Positions 45,801 to 55,522 are shown, counted from the stretch's first letter. The stretch: DNA of 64,000 nt from SP197 sp965242595 (GCA_965242595.1 OZ251464.1:620001-684000); one strand, 5' to 3'. The notes: generated by a model not told the origin, from the letters alone. A program made the numbers and translations.

Positions 45801-47677
45801 TTCTCTACAGCAGCGGCGGCGCCGTGACGGTGGCCGCCAGCGGCAGGTTGACCGGCATCGAAGGCGAGGCGATCCGCAGCGCGGCGGGCGGCCTGTCGGT
45901 GACGATGGCGGGCGCGGCCACTGGCGACATTCGCGCCCAGGGCGGCGACTTGACGCTGCGTGTGATGGCAGGCGGCATGATCGACGGCGACCTGATCGGG
46001 GAGCGCGCCCTGAACGCCATCGTCTCCGGCACGGTGACGGGCGATATCCTGGGCCGCGGCACAGGCGATCACACGGTGACGGTGGCCGCAGGCGGCAGCG
46101 TGACCGGCACCGTCCATCTGGCCGCCAGCACGGTGGCTGTGGCCGGCACGGCCGGGCAGGTGCGCCTGGATCGCGGCGGCGTGGTGACGGTGGCCGCCGG
46201 CGGGCGCCTCGCCGGCATCGAAGGTGTCGCCATCCGCAGCGCCAGCGGCGATCTGACCGCGAATCTGGCCGGCACCCTGGCCGGCGACGTTCTCGCCCAG
46301 GGCACAGGCGTCCACCGCGTCACGGTGGCCGCAGGCGGCAATGTCGCCGGCACCGTGCGCGTGGCGACCCCGGTCGGCCTCGAGGACACCGGCAGCATGC
46401 TCGTCCTGAACGGCGCCGTCGGGCGCGTGGTCGTGGACCGGGGCGGAACCTTCCAGATCGGCCCCGAAGGCCGCATCCGCGGCATCGACGATGTCGCCGT
46501 CTCCAGCACCGAAGGCGCCGTCGTCGTCGTGCTGCGGGAGAACCCCGACGAGATGGCGGGCGAGGGCGTCGATCGCATCCAGGGCCGCATCGTCGCCCCC
46601 GGCGGGCGCGCGCAGGTGCGGTTCCAGCCGGCCGATGGCGGCGAGGCGATCCTGCTGGGCGATTTGAACACCACCGCCTCGACTCCTTCCGGCCCCTACG
46701 ACCTCGGCGTGGTGCGGGATCCCCGCGGCGGCATCCGCGTGGTGCGCGATTTCGCGCCCCGGGCGCGGGTCTATGAGGCCATGCCGTCGCTCCTGCTGGG
46801 CCTGAACGCCCTGCCGACGCGCAGCGAGCGCATGGCGGCAGAGCGCAACGCGAACGGCGCCTGGGCGCTGGTGGAAGCGGGGGATGGCGCCTGGAACGCC
46901 TCCCGCGCCACCGCCATCGCCAGCTCCGTCCCCTCCTCCGATATCGCCTACGATTATCGCCGCTACGGCGTCCGCGCCGGCATCGAAATGCCGCTGGCGG
47001 ACGATGGCCCGGTGGTGGGCATCTTCGTCCACCACCGCCGCATCTCCGCCGACCTGGCGTGGAGCGAAGGCAAGATCGAGACCCGGGGCACCGGCTTCGG
47101 CCTTTCGGCCTCGTGGAAGTCGGGTGACGGCACCTATCTCGACGGCCAGCTTCAGGGCACATGGCACGAGGCCGACCTGACCTCCGAGCGGCGCGGTGTC
47201 ATGAAGTCCGGCGCCACCGGCGCCGGCTACGCCCTCGCCATCGAGGCCGGGCGCCGCCTGGCGACCTTCGGCGACGGTCGCCGCGCCGTGGCCCTGGTGC
47301 CCCGCGCCCGCTTGGTCAGCACCAGGGTGGACATGGACGACTTCACCGACGCCGTGGGCAGCCGCATCTCGCTGAAGAAGGGCCGCAGCCTGGTCGGGCG
47401 CGCCGGCCTGGGCATGGAAGCCCAGCCTCCCATGGGCAACGGGCGCCTGTTCGCCTCGCTGGATGTCGAGCGCGCCTTCTCCTCCCAGACCCGGGTCGAT
47501 GTTGCCGGGGTGCCGCTGATATCGGAGCCGGAGGAAACCTGGCTGCGCGCCCAGCTGGGCGGCGCCTTCCAGTGGGACCAGGGCCGTTACGCCCTCCAGG
47601 GTGCCTTGAGCTACGGCACCGCCGGCCGCGACAACCGCGACCTGGGCGGCAATATGAGCCTGAGTGTGCGCTTTTGA
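42803..47677 (+). CDS. Giant autotransporter adhesin-like protein
   Basis: This protein of up to 1624 residues is a type V secreted surface protein. A signal peptide (MLAPRWLLPGALAAALVLAL, cut near TGQAAAQDS) begins at internal Met27 (42881), so initiation may be there or at Met14 rather than at 42803. The passenger has an N-terminal third with three acidic NPDYDPDDP-type repeats (about 330-415), then many 30-40-residue beta-helix modules of the type G-AHGIQALHSGSGALAI and later VTVAAGGRLAGIEG. The last about 270 residues are the 12-strand barrel, ending LSVRF with the expected terminal Phe. Function is likely adhesion or aggregation. See the poly-G tract before it. Confidence 0.88.
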   Translation: MSLQSRRDSHDSHMGRPHAGAPHTRAMLAPRWLLPGALAAALVLALDTGQAAAQDSRVCTNIGITPVIVEVDGTVVRDSEEIRRTLRAFGEGITESPHYSIYCRYGRADRYDRVIAVNNPQIVVVDDFVPGIEAFHEGIGDVSIYVSAVSGIPGPAAGTTFHPSPTDYGQGIFTTGNAADFITGEDSYGIHAKHHGEGRAGIDVRNISVRTTGDYAHGIYAWQQGSYIFVEGEGDDPGTTYRARGAVVVNLIETERDRADRVRPLVATRGDSADAVRAQYTRAAARGHIAVTVEGYTLATGGIVPIEAITVSTPSQLPTEFDPTGPRIPNPDYDPDDPTSLQFLNFDPSRPSIPNPDYDSGDPNSPRFINVYVRDKERFPGLVAELRPYSVVYLPVRNPDYDPDDTNSRPFSGGGGSDIAIWNGRHFLAQNAIQAADVAACQGMSTAAERRTCYSDRIAERSRTEGNIPTGFNARGIHASHEGHGDIRIRATDSDIKTWGAEAQGIYAIHTGRTLSLRERHGSETVVTPGGGGISIVVTGGTIETGLVATEGEDSQGEDSHGIWALHRGDSGADSDDGTVDPDDIGTGNIAISVTGATINTFGAHARGVFGLIQQTCAGTDADGRCNEFVAGTGVGDIDIAIDGGAIATQGVGGAYAVQARHENTGNIALRVTGVAATTEGDQAHAIFAEHTGTAGTVSVTVDGGSVATQGDGAHAVYGDHAGAGALTVAIADGATVATAGAAASGVRAALAGDGALTVAMAGEIATAGEGSDGVAVLHRGSGALTIAMTGGAIATTGDEAHGIQALHSGSGALAIRMTSGTVTAGGAQAHGIQAIGSSAGTVSIAIDGGAVTARGDTGVGVLADGEGGAVAVTVAEGASVTGGLTGIQLASAADADGNLPARQVMVMGTVTGGDSAGIYLLDGGAVTVGVSGRVSATSGNAIVSDGAGDLVATVAGRVAGDVRAQGDGALMLNVMTGGVVTGTVHDASPITVAGSIGRLLYSSGGAVTVAASGRLTGIEGEAIRSAAGGLSVTMAGAATGDIRAQGGDLTLRVMAGGMIDGDLIGERALNAIVSGTVTGDILGRGTGDHTVTVAAGGSVTGTVHLAASTVAVAGTAGQVRLDRGGVVTVAAGGRLAGIEGVAIRSASGDLTANLAGTLAGDVLAQGTGVHRVTVAAGGNVAGTVRVATPVGLEDTGSMLVLNGAVGRVVVDRGGTFQIGPEGRIRGIDDVAVSSTEGAVVVVLRENPDEMAGEGVDRIQGRIVAPGGRAQVRFQPADGGEAILLGDLNTTASTPSGPYDLGVVRDPRGGIRVVRDFAPRARVYEAMPSLLLGLNALPTRSERMAAERNANGAWALVEAGDGAWNASRATAIASSVPSSDIAYDYRRYGVRAGIEMPLADDGPVVGIFVHHRRISADLAWSEGKIETRGTGFGLSASWKSGDGTYLDGQLQGTWHEADLTSERRGVMKSGATGAGYALAIEAGRRLATFGDGRRAVALVPRARLVSTRVDMDDFTDAVGSRISLKKGRSLVGRAGLGMEAQPPMGNGRLFASLDVERAFSSQTRVDVAGVPLISEPEETWLRAQLGGAFQWDQGRYALQGALSYGTAGRDNRDLGGNMSLSVRF

Positions 47678-48228
47678 CGCCCCGCCCCGTCCTCTTGCCC
47701 GCCGCCGCGGCATGGCTGGCGGTGCTGCTGGGGAGCGGCCCCCTCCAGGCCCAGATCTCCGCTCCCAGCTCCTTTTCGGAGACCTATGGCAGCTGGACCG
47801 TAGCCTGTTCCACCGGCCAGACCGCCGACGGCGAGACCGTCCGCCAATGCGCCATGGAACAGCGCTTCGTCTGGCAGGACGAGCAAAGCGGCCAGAGCAG
47901 CCCGCTGCTGACCGTCACCCTGCTGCCGTCCGGCGAGGACGACGATCTGGTGGCGGTGGTGCTCGCCCCCTTCGGCCTGCTGCTCCAGGACGGTCTGCGC
48001 CTGCGCGCCGACGAGCTGACCGGCATCGCCCTGGCCTTCCAGACCTGCCTGCCCGAAGGCTGCATCGCCGAAGGCGACCTGGACCCCACCACCGTGGCCA
48101 GCTTCCAGGCCGGCGCTGTCCTGCACATAGAGGCGGAACCCGCCGGCGGCGGCGAGCCCTTCCGCCTGGAAGGCTCCCTGCAAGGCTTCAGCGACGCCAG
48201 AAAGCGCCTGCTGGAAGCCGCCTCTTAA
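47674..48228 (+). CDS. Invasion-associated locus B (IalB) family periplasmic protein
   Basis: This protein of about 184 residues has a signal peptide (LLPAAAAWLAVLLGSGPLQAQ) and the IalB family core: ETYGSWTVACSTG, VRQCAMEQRFV, a central VVLAPFGLLLQDGLRL and FQTCLPEGCIAEG with paired cysteines. IalB-like proteins are common periplasmic proteins of alphaproteobacteria; in Bartonella the founder affects erythrocyte invasion, but most have unknown roles. The start is unclear: TTG 47674 overlaps the autotransporter stop, and TTG 47695 is possible. Overlap suggests co-expression with the autotransporter. Confidence 0.8.
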   Translation: MTPRPVLLPAAAAWLAVLLGSGPLQAQISAPSSFSETYGSWTVACSTGQTADGETVRQCAMEQRFVWQDEQSGQSSPLLTVTLLPSGEDDDLVAVVLAPFGLLLQDGLRLRADELTGIALAFQTCLPEGCIAEGDLDPTTVASFQAGAVLHIEAEPAGGGEPFRLEGSLQGFSDARKRLLEAAS

Positions 48229-48375
48229 TTCCGATCTCCCGGGGGCCGATTTCCCGGACTCGACCCCCCTTGCCAAGGGCGATTTTGCCGGTATGTTGGC
48301 CCGCCGCGATGGCGATGGGATATGAATTTGAACTTGCGCCACGCGCAATGTCCAGGGGGAGGCAGTGAAGCAGCG

Positions 48376-49758
48376 ATGACGACGGCAACGACCATATCCG
48401 GCACTTCCCGGCGCCGGCAGCGGCTGGTGGGTGGCGCTCTCGCCGCCGCCCTGCTGCTGGTGCTTTCCACCGGCGAGGCCAGCGCCGCCATCGGCGGCGA
48501 AACCGGCTTCGTGCTGAACAGCTTCGGCTTCCTGATCTGGGGGGCGCTGGTGATGTGGATGTGCGCCGGCTTCACCATGCTCGAATCCGGCTCGGTGCGC
48601 ACCAAGAACGCTTCGGTCATCTGCCTCAAGAATGTCGGCCTCTACGCCATCGCCTGCATGGCCTTCTACCTGATCGGCTACAACATCATGTATGTCGGCG
48701 TCGAAGAGGGCGGCTGGTTCGGCACGCTGACCCTGCTCTACGAGACCACCGATGCCGAAATCGCGCTGCTGAGCGGCCAGGAAGACGTCAAGGCGGCCAT
48801 CGTCGAAAGCGGCTACGCCACCATGTCGGACTGGTTCTTCCAGATGGTGTTCGTGGCCACCACCGCCTCCATCGTCTCCGGCACCCTGGCCGAACGGGTG
48901 AAGCTGTGGTCCTTCTTCCTGTTCGTGCTGATCCTCACCGCCGTCATCTATCCGCTGGTGGGCGCCTCCACCTGGGGCGGCGGCTGGCTCGCCCAGATGG
49001 GCTTCCAGGATTTCGCCGGCTCCACCGTGGTCCATTCCACCGGCGGCTGGGCGGCGCTGGCGGGCGCGCTCGTCATCGGCGCCAGGCGGCGCAAATTCCG
49101 CCCTGACGGCAGCGTCCGGCCCACCCCGCCCTCCAACGTGCCGGCCGTGACGCTGGGCGTCTTCATCCTCTGGTTCGGCTGGATGGGCTTCAACGGCGGC
49201 TCCCAGCTCGCGCTCTCCAGCGTGCCGGATGCGATCGCCATCAGCAACATCCTCGCCAACACCAATCTGGCGGCGGCGGCGGGCTTCCTGGCCGCCATCG
49301 CCCTTTCGCGCCCGGTGCTGGGCCGAATCGACCTGCTGGCCAGCCTGAACGGCGCCATCGGCGGCCTGGTGGCGATCACCGCCGGCCCCGACATCGACCA
49401 GCATTTCTGGGCCATCGTCATCGGCGCCGTCGGCGGCGGCCTGGTCGTCGTCGGCCTCAAGGTTCTGGACCGGCTGAAGATCGACGATGTGGTCGGGGCC
49501 GTCCCCGCCCATCTGTTCGCCGGCATCTGGGGCACGCTGGCCGTCTGCATCGCGGCCGGCGGCGATTTCGTCGTGCAGCTGATCGGCGTCGTCTCCATTG
49601 GCGCCTTTGCCTTCGGCAGCTCGCTGCTGGCATGGTGGATCATCGACCGCACCGTCGGCGGCCGCGTCGAAGCGCGGATCGAAGAGTTGGGCCAGGACGT
49701 GGCGGAACTGGGCATCGAGGCCTATCCCGAGTTTGTCGTGATGCCGGATAAGGACTAG
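48376..49758 (+). CDS. amtB: Ammonium transporter AmtB
   Basis: AmtB conducts ammonia across the inner membrane. The protein of about 460 residues has a signal-like first helix, eleven further helices, the phenylalanine/serine vestibule and the twin pore histidines His220 (TVVHSTGGW) and His379 (VPAHLFAGIW). It ends RIEELGQDVAELGIEAYPEF, a tail usual in alphaproteobacteria. ATG 48376 is chosen after a GGGGGAGG purine run; ATG 48322 is the alternative. No glnK gene is adjacent, which is unusual, and a STAS gene follows instead. Confidence 0.93.
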   Translation: MTTATTISGTSRRRQRLVGGALAAALLLVLSTGEASAAIGGETGFVLNSFGFLIWGALVMWMCAGFTMLESGSVRTKNASVICLKNVGLYAIACMAFYLIGYNIMYVGVEEGGWFGTLTLLYETTDAEIALLSGQEDVKAAIVESGYATMSDWFFQMVFVATTASIVSGTLAERVKLWSFFLFVLILTAVIYPLVGASTWGGGWLAQMGFQDFAGSTVVHSTGGWAALAGALVIGARRRKFRPDGSVRPTPPSNVPAVTLGVFILWFGWMGFNGGSQLALSSVPDAIAISNILANTNLAAAAGFLAAIALSRPVLGRIDLLASLNGAIGGLVAITAGPDIDQHFWAIVIGAVGGGLVVVGLKVLDRLKIDDVVGAVPAHLFAGIWGTLAVCIAAGGDFVVQLIGVVSIGAFAFGSSLLAWWIIDRTVGGRVEARIEELGQDVAELGIEAYPEFVVMPDKD

Positions 49759-49787
49759 GCCCTCGGGGGCAGCGGGAGACGACAACC

Positions 49788-50129
49788 ATGGAATTGAAGA
49801 CCGAACGCAAAGACGGCGCGCTGATCGCCTGGGCGAACGAGCGCATCGACGGTGCCAATGTGCTGGAATTCGAAGAGGCGGTGCGCTCCTCGATCGCCGA
49901 TGACGACCGCATCGTCGTCATGGATTTCGAGCGTCTCACCTATATCAGCAGCGCCGGCCTGCGCGCCGTGCTGCTGACCGCCAAGACGCTGTGGGACCGG
50001 GACGCCAAATTCGCCCTGTGCTCGGTGTCGCCCGCCATCCGCGAAATCTTCGAGATCAGCGGCTTCGACAAGATCATCGCCATCCACACCAGCCAGGAAG
50101 ACGCCCTGGCCGCCCTGGCCGCCGGCTGA
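49788..50129 (+). CDS. STAS-domain anti-sigma factor antagonist
   Basis: This 113-residue protein is a single STAS domain like SpoIIAA/RsbV, which binds a kinase anti-sigma factor when unphosphorylated. Seen: the phosphorylation loop YISSAGLRAVL with Ser54/Ser55, and a regular alternation of strands and helices. No RsbW-like kinase is next to it. It lies 29 bp after amtB and could couple to that gene's expression; its partner is elsewhere. Confidence 0.88.
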   Translation: MELKTERKDGALIAWANERIDGANVLEFEEAVRSSIADDDRIVVMDFERLTYISSAGLRAVLLTAKTLWDRDAKFALCSVSPAIREIFEISGFDKIIAIHTSQEDALAALAAG

Positions 50130-50177
50130 CAGCCTTCCGGCCCGGCGGCGCCGCGCTGCCCCGGTCCGCCGCTGCGC

Positions 50178-50852
50178 TCAGGCAGCCTCGAAGGGCAGAA
50201 AGGCGCCGGTCTGCGGATGGGTTGCCCATAGCCGCCCGCCATCCAGGTCGAACCACCAGCCATGCACGGCCAGTTCGCCGGCGGCCAGGCGCTCGCCGAC
50301 CCAGGGATAGGCCTTGAGATGGGCCAGGGAATCCAGGATCGCCTGCCGTTCCACCAGGGCGGCGGCCTGCCGCAGCCGCGCCTCATCCCCTTCCAGCTCG
50401 GCCAGCACCCGCCGGCAGGCCGGCAGCGCGGAGGCGATCCAGGAACCGACGCACGCGAAATCGCCCGCGCTGCCGCACACGCTGTCGATCGCCGCCCGGA
50501 TGCCGCCGCAGTGGCTGTGGCCGAAGACGACGATATCCGCCACGCCCAGCGCCTTGACGCCGTATTCCAGCCCCGCCCGCACGCTGTGGCCGGGGCCGTC
50601 GCCATAGGGCGGCACCAGATTGGCGATGTTGCGCAGCATGAAGATCGTGCCCGGAGGAACGCCACAGATCGTCTCCGGATCCGTGCGCGAATCGCTGCAC
50701 GCCACCGCCAGCACCGGCGGCTTCTGCCCCCGCGCCAGCCGCGCCATCGGGCTGCCGGGGCGGTATTCGCGCCTGCGAAAGGCCAGCGCCCCCTCCACCA
50801 GCCCCGCCATGGCGCCCCTGAACAGGCCGCCGTCCAGCAATTGCTGCGTCAT
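50178..50852 (-). CDS. Beta-class carbonic anhydrase
   Basis: This 224-residue enzyme hydrates carbon dioxide. Zinc ligands are Cys52 and Asp54 in ACSDSRTD, His112 and Cys115 in GHSHCGG; also seen are FMLRNIANLVPPY and GWWFDLDGGRLWA. Start ATG 50852. It is convergent with the STAS gene. A longer open frame extends upstream but carries no family sequence. Confidence 0.94.
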   Translation of the reverse strand: MTQQLLDGGLFRGAMAGLVEGALAFRRREYRPGSPMARLARGQKPPVLAVACSDSRTDPETICGVPPGTIFMLRNIANLVPPYGDGPGHSVRAGLEYGVKALGVADIVVFGHSHCGGIRAAIDSVCGSAGDFACVGSWIASALPACRRVLAELEGDEARLRQAAALVERQAILDSLAHLKAYPWVGERLAAGELAVHGWWFDLDGGRLWATHPQTGAFLPFEAA

Positions 50853-50929
50853 GCTACCCCCCTGACTCCGCCGCCGCCGGCCCGAAACCCACCCGTCCCG
50901 GCCCGCGGGCACCGAGCATGGCACGGATG

Positions 50930-51015
50930 ACGCCAGCCTGTCCGCAAGCTGTCGCAAACCTGCCGCAGGGCTGCTGCACGGCTGCTGCATGACACCCTCT
51001 CGACACCCCGTGGAA
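50930..51015. repeat. Intergenic degenerate repeat, exact 11-bp period (copy 3)
   Basis: The 330-bp stretch between the carbonic anhydrase gene and the next gene holds four consecutive 11-bp units: CTGTCGCAAAC, CTGCCGCAGGG, CTGCTGCACGG, CTGCTGCATGA. They are preceded by GCCAGCCTGTCCGCAAG and followed by CACCCTCTCGACACC. The same opening and closing motifs occur in the copy at 37200. The remainder of the gap shows no gene. Confidence 0.55.
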
Positions 51016-51182
51016 CGGGTTGCGGCAGCCTTGGGCTGCCGCCGCGACCGCCGACGCGCCCAGGGGCGCCCCGTTTCTGCCTTGCATGTCGCCTGCATCT
51101 GGGGTCACATACCAACCCGTGAAGCGGCATGGACAGTTGCGAACGTCGCTACGGGGCCGCTGGTGCCGCGCAGGGGTGCTTC

Positions 51183-51455
51183 ATGTCGTCGCCCGGTCTC
51201 GGAGACACTGTCCCGCAAGGGACGACATGGCCCGATGTCGGCCTTGCCATCGTCAGCTTCGCGCGCGAGGACACAACCGTTTTTGTAGTGGCCGTGATCG
51301 CGATCAGCGTGTTCGTGATCGCAATCGGCGTTGCTCTCTGGCTGGCATTTCTCGGATTCAGGCAGATGTTCCGGAACGACTACCTGCGCCGTCTCGTCTT
51401 GGAGATACGGCGCTTAGCACAGAATGGCCCACCCGGAGGCGAGAGCGATGACTGA
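51183..51455 (+). CDS. Small single-span membrane protein, unknown
   Basis: This 90-residue protein (ATG 51183; ATG 51129 would add 18) has one strong membrane helix (TTVFVVAVIAISVFVIAIGVALWLAF, about residues 30-57) and a basic C-terminal helix (FRNDYLRRLVLEIRRLAQ). I do not recognise it. Its stop overlaps the start of the next membrane protein gene (ATGACTGA), so the two are coupled. Confidence 0.5.
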   Translation: MSSPGLGDTVPQGTTWPDVGLAIVSFAREDTTVFVVAVIAISVFVIAIGVALWLAFLGFRQMFRNDYLRRLVLEIRRLAQNGPPGGESDD

Positions 51456-51963
51456 GCCCGTCCTGATCAAACTCGGCTATATCGCCGCAGGCTTGGCCAT
51501 ATATGCGCTGCTCTGCTGGTGCCTGATGTGGGGGACGCACGAATTCCGCGTCCGGGCCGGTTGCGAGGCTGTCCGCTGGGCCAGGGATTCCCGCGTGACG
51601 CCTGCTGTGCGGACGGCCCTGGCCGGCCTGGCCGATGTGGCCTATCTCCCGTTCACACCCTGGCTTCTCCTGTTCGGATTGACGGTGGCGGTGCTCCTGC
51701 CGCGCCGGATCGGCGAAAGATTGTTCGGCCGCATCGAAATATCGGACGACGCAAAGGTTGCCGCAACGGTCGTCCGGCTGAAGCTGAGGCTGCTGCTCGC
51801 ATTGATTACGACCAGCCCCCTGGCCTGCCTGTTCGCCTTCGTCGTCCTGGTGATCGGCTTTGCGATCGGCTTTCTGGCGCGCAGTTCCATGGACGCCCTG
51901 GGCGAGCGCCTCTCCACGGTCGGTGACAGGCTCGCTTCCAAACGCCAGGCCGCCCCGGCATAG
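51448..51963 (+). CDS. Membrane protein, unknown
   Basis: This 171-residue protein has three likely membrane helices (about residues 6-26, 70-88 and 122-146) and a positively charged end. I recognise no family. GGAGG lies nine bases before ATG 51448. It is coupled to the small membrane protein before it and is convergent with the phosphatase gene. GC is a little below the surroundings, so a minor insertion is possible. Confidence 0.5.
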   Translation: MTEPVLIKLGYIAAGLAIYALLCWCLMWGTHEFRVRAGCEAVRWARDSRVTPAVRTALAGLADVAYLPFTPWLLLFGLTVAVLLPRRIGERLFGRIEISDDAKVAATVVRLKLRLLLALITTSPLACLFAFVVLVIGFAIGFLARSSMDALGERLSTVGDRLASKRQAAPA

Positions 51964-51970
51964 CGCCCCC

Positions 51971-52423
51971 TCAGACGTCGGACAGGCGCTGAACTGGAAA
52001 GCGTTCCTCGATGCGCCGCCGCAGATGCTCGCGCGCCTGGCGGAAGGCTTCCAGCACCGCCTCGCGATGGCCTTCGGCGAAGGCGGGATCGAAGGTCGGC
52101 CAGTATTCCACCTCCAGGGCCGCGAAGCGGGTGAGCTCCACCGCCCGGTGCTGCGCCTCGGGCGAAAGGGTGATCACCAGATCGTAGCTCTCGCCGCCAT
52201 CCTCGATATCGTCGAAGGTCTTGGGCCGGTGGCGCGTCATGTCGATGCCGATCTCGTCCATCGCCTGCACCATGAACGGGTTGGGCGTGTCGGACCCCCG
52301 CACGCCGACGGAATCGACGAACACATGGTGGCCGTGCAGGCTCTTCATCAACCCTTCGGCCATGGGCGAGCGGACGGCGTTGGCGTTGCAGGCGAACAGC
52401 ACCGCGCCCGGCGCGCGCAGCAT
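51971..52423 (-). CDS. Low-molecular-weight protein tyrosine phosphatase-like protein
   Basis: This 150-residue protein has the phosphate-binding loop C-x5-R at Cys12 to Arg18 (FACNANAVRSPMAE). The unusual NANAV filling is shared by an alphaproteobacterial subfamily always found after UPF0262. The catalytic Asp should lie near the C-terminus (WPTFDPAFAEG). It may act as a phosphatase or arsenate reductase; role unproven. It is last in the murA-DUF2948-UPF0262 run, six bases after the UPF0262 gene. Confidence 0.85.
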   Translation of the reverse strand: MLRAPGAVLFACNANAVRSPMAEGLMKSLHGHHVFVDSVGVRGSDTPNPFMVQAMDEIGIDMTRHRPKTFDDIEDGGESYDLVITLSPEAQHRAVELTRFAALEVEYWPTFDPAFAEGHREAVLEAFRQAREHLRRRIEERFPVQRLSDV

Positions 52424-52428
52424 CCCTG

Positions 52429-52956
52429 TCAGCCCCGGATGTGGAGCACGCAGAGCAGCGTGAACAGGCGCCGCGCGGTGTCGTCGTCGATGGCGACGCG
52501 CCCGGCCAGAAGCTCGCTCAGCAGCTCGGCCCCTTCGTTGTGGAGACCGCGCCGGCCCATGTCCAGCGCCTCGATGCGGGCGGCGGGCGCGTTGCGGATC
52601 GCCTGATAATAGCTTTCGCAGACGGTGAAATAGTCCTTCACGAGGCGGCGAAAGGCGTTCAGCGCCAGCCCCACCTCGCCCAGGGGCCGGTCGCCGGCGT
52701 CGCGAATATCGAAGATCAGGCTGCGCCCGTCGCGAATGGCAAGGCGCAGCCGATAGGGGCCGGGTGGCAGGCCGGCAGGCTGGAAGCGGTTGGCTTCCAC
52801 CAGGTCGAAGATGGCCACCGCCAGCTCGTGTTCCACCTCGGCGCTGCGCCGTACCACCAGCCGGTCGTCGAGATCGACCGCGACGATCTTCGCGCTCTCG
52901 TCCCCGTCCCCCCGCGCGTCCGCCTCGCCCTCATCGGTCTTCCCGCCCGCGCCCAT
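52429..52956 (-). CDS. UPF0262 family protein
   Basis: This 175-residue protein belongs to UPF0262, conserved only in alphaproteobacteria and of unknown function. Seen: RRSAEVEHELAVAIFDLVEANRF, PYRLRLAIRDGRSLIFDIRD and the helical C-terminal half LNAFRRLVKDYFTVCESYYQAIR. ATG 52956 adds an acidic 30-residue N-terminus that is longer than usual; the conserved part begins near KIVAVDLDD. Confidence 0.85.
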   Translation of the reverse strand: MGAGGKTDEGEADARGDGDESAKIVAVDLDDRLVVRRSAEVEHELAVAIFDLVEANRFQPAGLPPGPYRLRLAIRDGRSLIFDIRDAGDRPLGEVGLALNAFRRLVKDYFTVCESYYQAIRNAPAARIEALDMGRRGLHNEGAELLSELLAGRVAIDDDTARRLFTLLCVLHIRG

Positions 52957-52970
52957 CGCCACCCCGTCGC

Positions 52971-53398
52971 CTACACCGGCGGGCGGTGGCGCGGGCGCTC
53001 CTCGGCCGGGCGCGGCTGGCCGATATCCGCCAGGCGGCCCGCCACCCGTTCCGCCTCCAGGCGGATCAGGCCGCCGCCGTGGAAGACCAGGGCGATGGAA
53101 ACGCCCCCCGCTGGCTTGTCTTCGCTCACCACGGTCAGCAGCGCCGCCTCGCCGGCACCGCCCAGCCCCCCCAGCTCCCAGGCGGAGGCTGCGGCGACAT
53201 GGTCGAACATCAGCGCGCATTCCACCTGCATCAGGCCGTCCCCGGCGGCCTTTCCGCCCCGCTCGCGCTCATAGCAGAAGCGGCGCAGCAGGGCGGCGAA
53301 GCGGCGTTCCCGTTCCAGAAAGGCGACCTCGGCCAGCGGCATCGGCGCGTCCTGGAGCACGGCCGCAAACACCTCCAGATCGTCGTCGTCCGCCGCCT

Positions 53399-53411
<13 letters not shown>
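52971..53411 (-). CDS. DUF2948 family protein
   Basis: This 146-residue protein matches DUF2948: it opens LRLKAADDDDLEVFAAVLQDAPMPLAEVAFL and continues RRFAALLRRFCYER, both typical. Function unknown; the family is always beside murA in alphaproteobacteria. It overlaps the end of murA by 13 bases. In relatives hisD commonly follows; here it is absent. Confidence 0.85.
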
Positions 53412-54691
<1,280 letters not shown>

Positions 54692-54736
54692 AGGCTCTGC
54701 TCCAGACTCGAACGGCGCCTAGCCTGGCAAAGGCGC

Positions 54737-54892
54737 TTAGCCCTCGCCGTCCCGGCGCGCTGCGGCCGCATCGCGGCGCGCCCGCGCCTGGCTGCGACGC
54801 CGCTTCAGATTGGCGCGCAGCGCAACCGCCAGCCTCTCGGCCCGCTCCGTAGCCGCGTCCTTACCCTTGTTCGTCGCGCCGCCCTTCGCCAT
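54737..54892 (-). CDS. Small basic protein upstream of murA
   Basis: This 51-residue frame (ATG 54892; an ATG at 54949 is possible) reads as a highly basic helix: ERAERLAVALRANLKRRRSQARARR. Similar short Arg-rich proteins sit beside murA in related alphaproteobacteria as I recall; no function is known. It precedes murA by 45 bp on the same strand. Confidence 0.5.
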   Translation of the reverse strand: MAKGGATNKGKDAATERAERLAVALRANLKRRRSQARARRDAAAARRDGEG

Positions 54893-54950
54893 CCACCCGC
54901 CACACTTGCCTAGCCGCGGCCACTGTGGCAGGTTCCCCGCCGCTTTCAAG

Positions 54951-55025
54951 GCCGCCGTAGCTCAGTGGTAGAGCGCACCCTTGGTAAGGGTGAGGTCCTC
55001 AGTTCAATCCTGAGCGGCGGCACCA
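54951..55025 (+). tRNA. tRNA-Thr (anticodon GGT)
   Basis: A complete cloverleaf: acceptor GCCGCCG paired with CGGCGGC, D-arm GCTC...GAGC, anticodon stem CACCC/GGGTG with loop TTGGTAA (anticodon GGT), T-arm CTCAG-TTCAATC-CTGAG, and an encoded 3' CCA ending at 55025. The type I-G island starts directly after it, so its 3' end may be an integration site. Confidence 0.96.
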
Positions 55026-55117
55026 TCTGCGCCTCATCGGGAGGCGGCTGGCCGGACATGATATGCATCGGGAGCGGCGTTGGACCGCACCATGGTGAAT
55101 TGACAGTTCGATGCTGA

Positions 55118-55427
55118 AATCGATCGGAAGACATCTTGCTGGCTTGGCTGCACGATCCGTTCGACAAGGCTCTCGCCATCCAGGGACACGAAACGCGCGC
55201 CGCACGGTATGCCTCGACTGCCCTGGGACGTGAGATCTCTCGCAGGGGTCTCCACCACATGATGGCAGACGCCGACATGGTGGCCGCCATGACCGAGCGC
55301 CTTCCGTCGCCAACCGTGTGCGCGGGTGGTGAACGGTCGGTATGCCAATCCGCGCGACATTGGCTTCAACTGGCCCACTCTGGAAATTGAGGTCCGGCGT
55401 CCGAAGCCAAGTGACAGGCATGAGTGA
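55118..55427 (+). pseudogene. Probable relic of a type III cas10 gene (N-terminal HD region)
   Basis: Between tRNA-Thr and cas3 an open stretch (55118 on) reads DILLAWLHDPFDKAL, then GHETRAARYASTALGREIS and ERLPSPT. The pattern LLAWLHDP-x-(D/E)KAL-x-GHE-x-RAARY is that of the start of Cas10/Cmr2, where HD begins the nuclease domain. It has no good start codon (a TGA precedes it), and similarity stops after about 65 residues; a +1 frame then reads VVNGRYANPRDIGFNWPTL to a stop at 55427. The palm/cyclase domains are missing. This looks like the front of a lost type III effector. The rest of 55026-55522 shows no gene or CRISPR repeats. Confidence 0.45.
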
Positions 55428-55522
55428 CGAGATGGCAAGCCCAAGCGGTCGCCGCTCCCCCCCATCGCAGGGGAGCTACGGAATATGTTCCAATCCGCGA
55501 GCTGATGAGTTAGAAAACACAT

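Noticed and set aside
43292..47713. A 1473-codon open frame antisense to the autotransporter
   Set aside because: It is an effect of high-GC third-position bias; its translation is low-complexity His/Gly/Asp/Ala with no domain, while the plus strand has a signal peptide and barrel.
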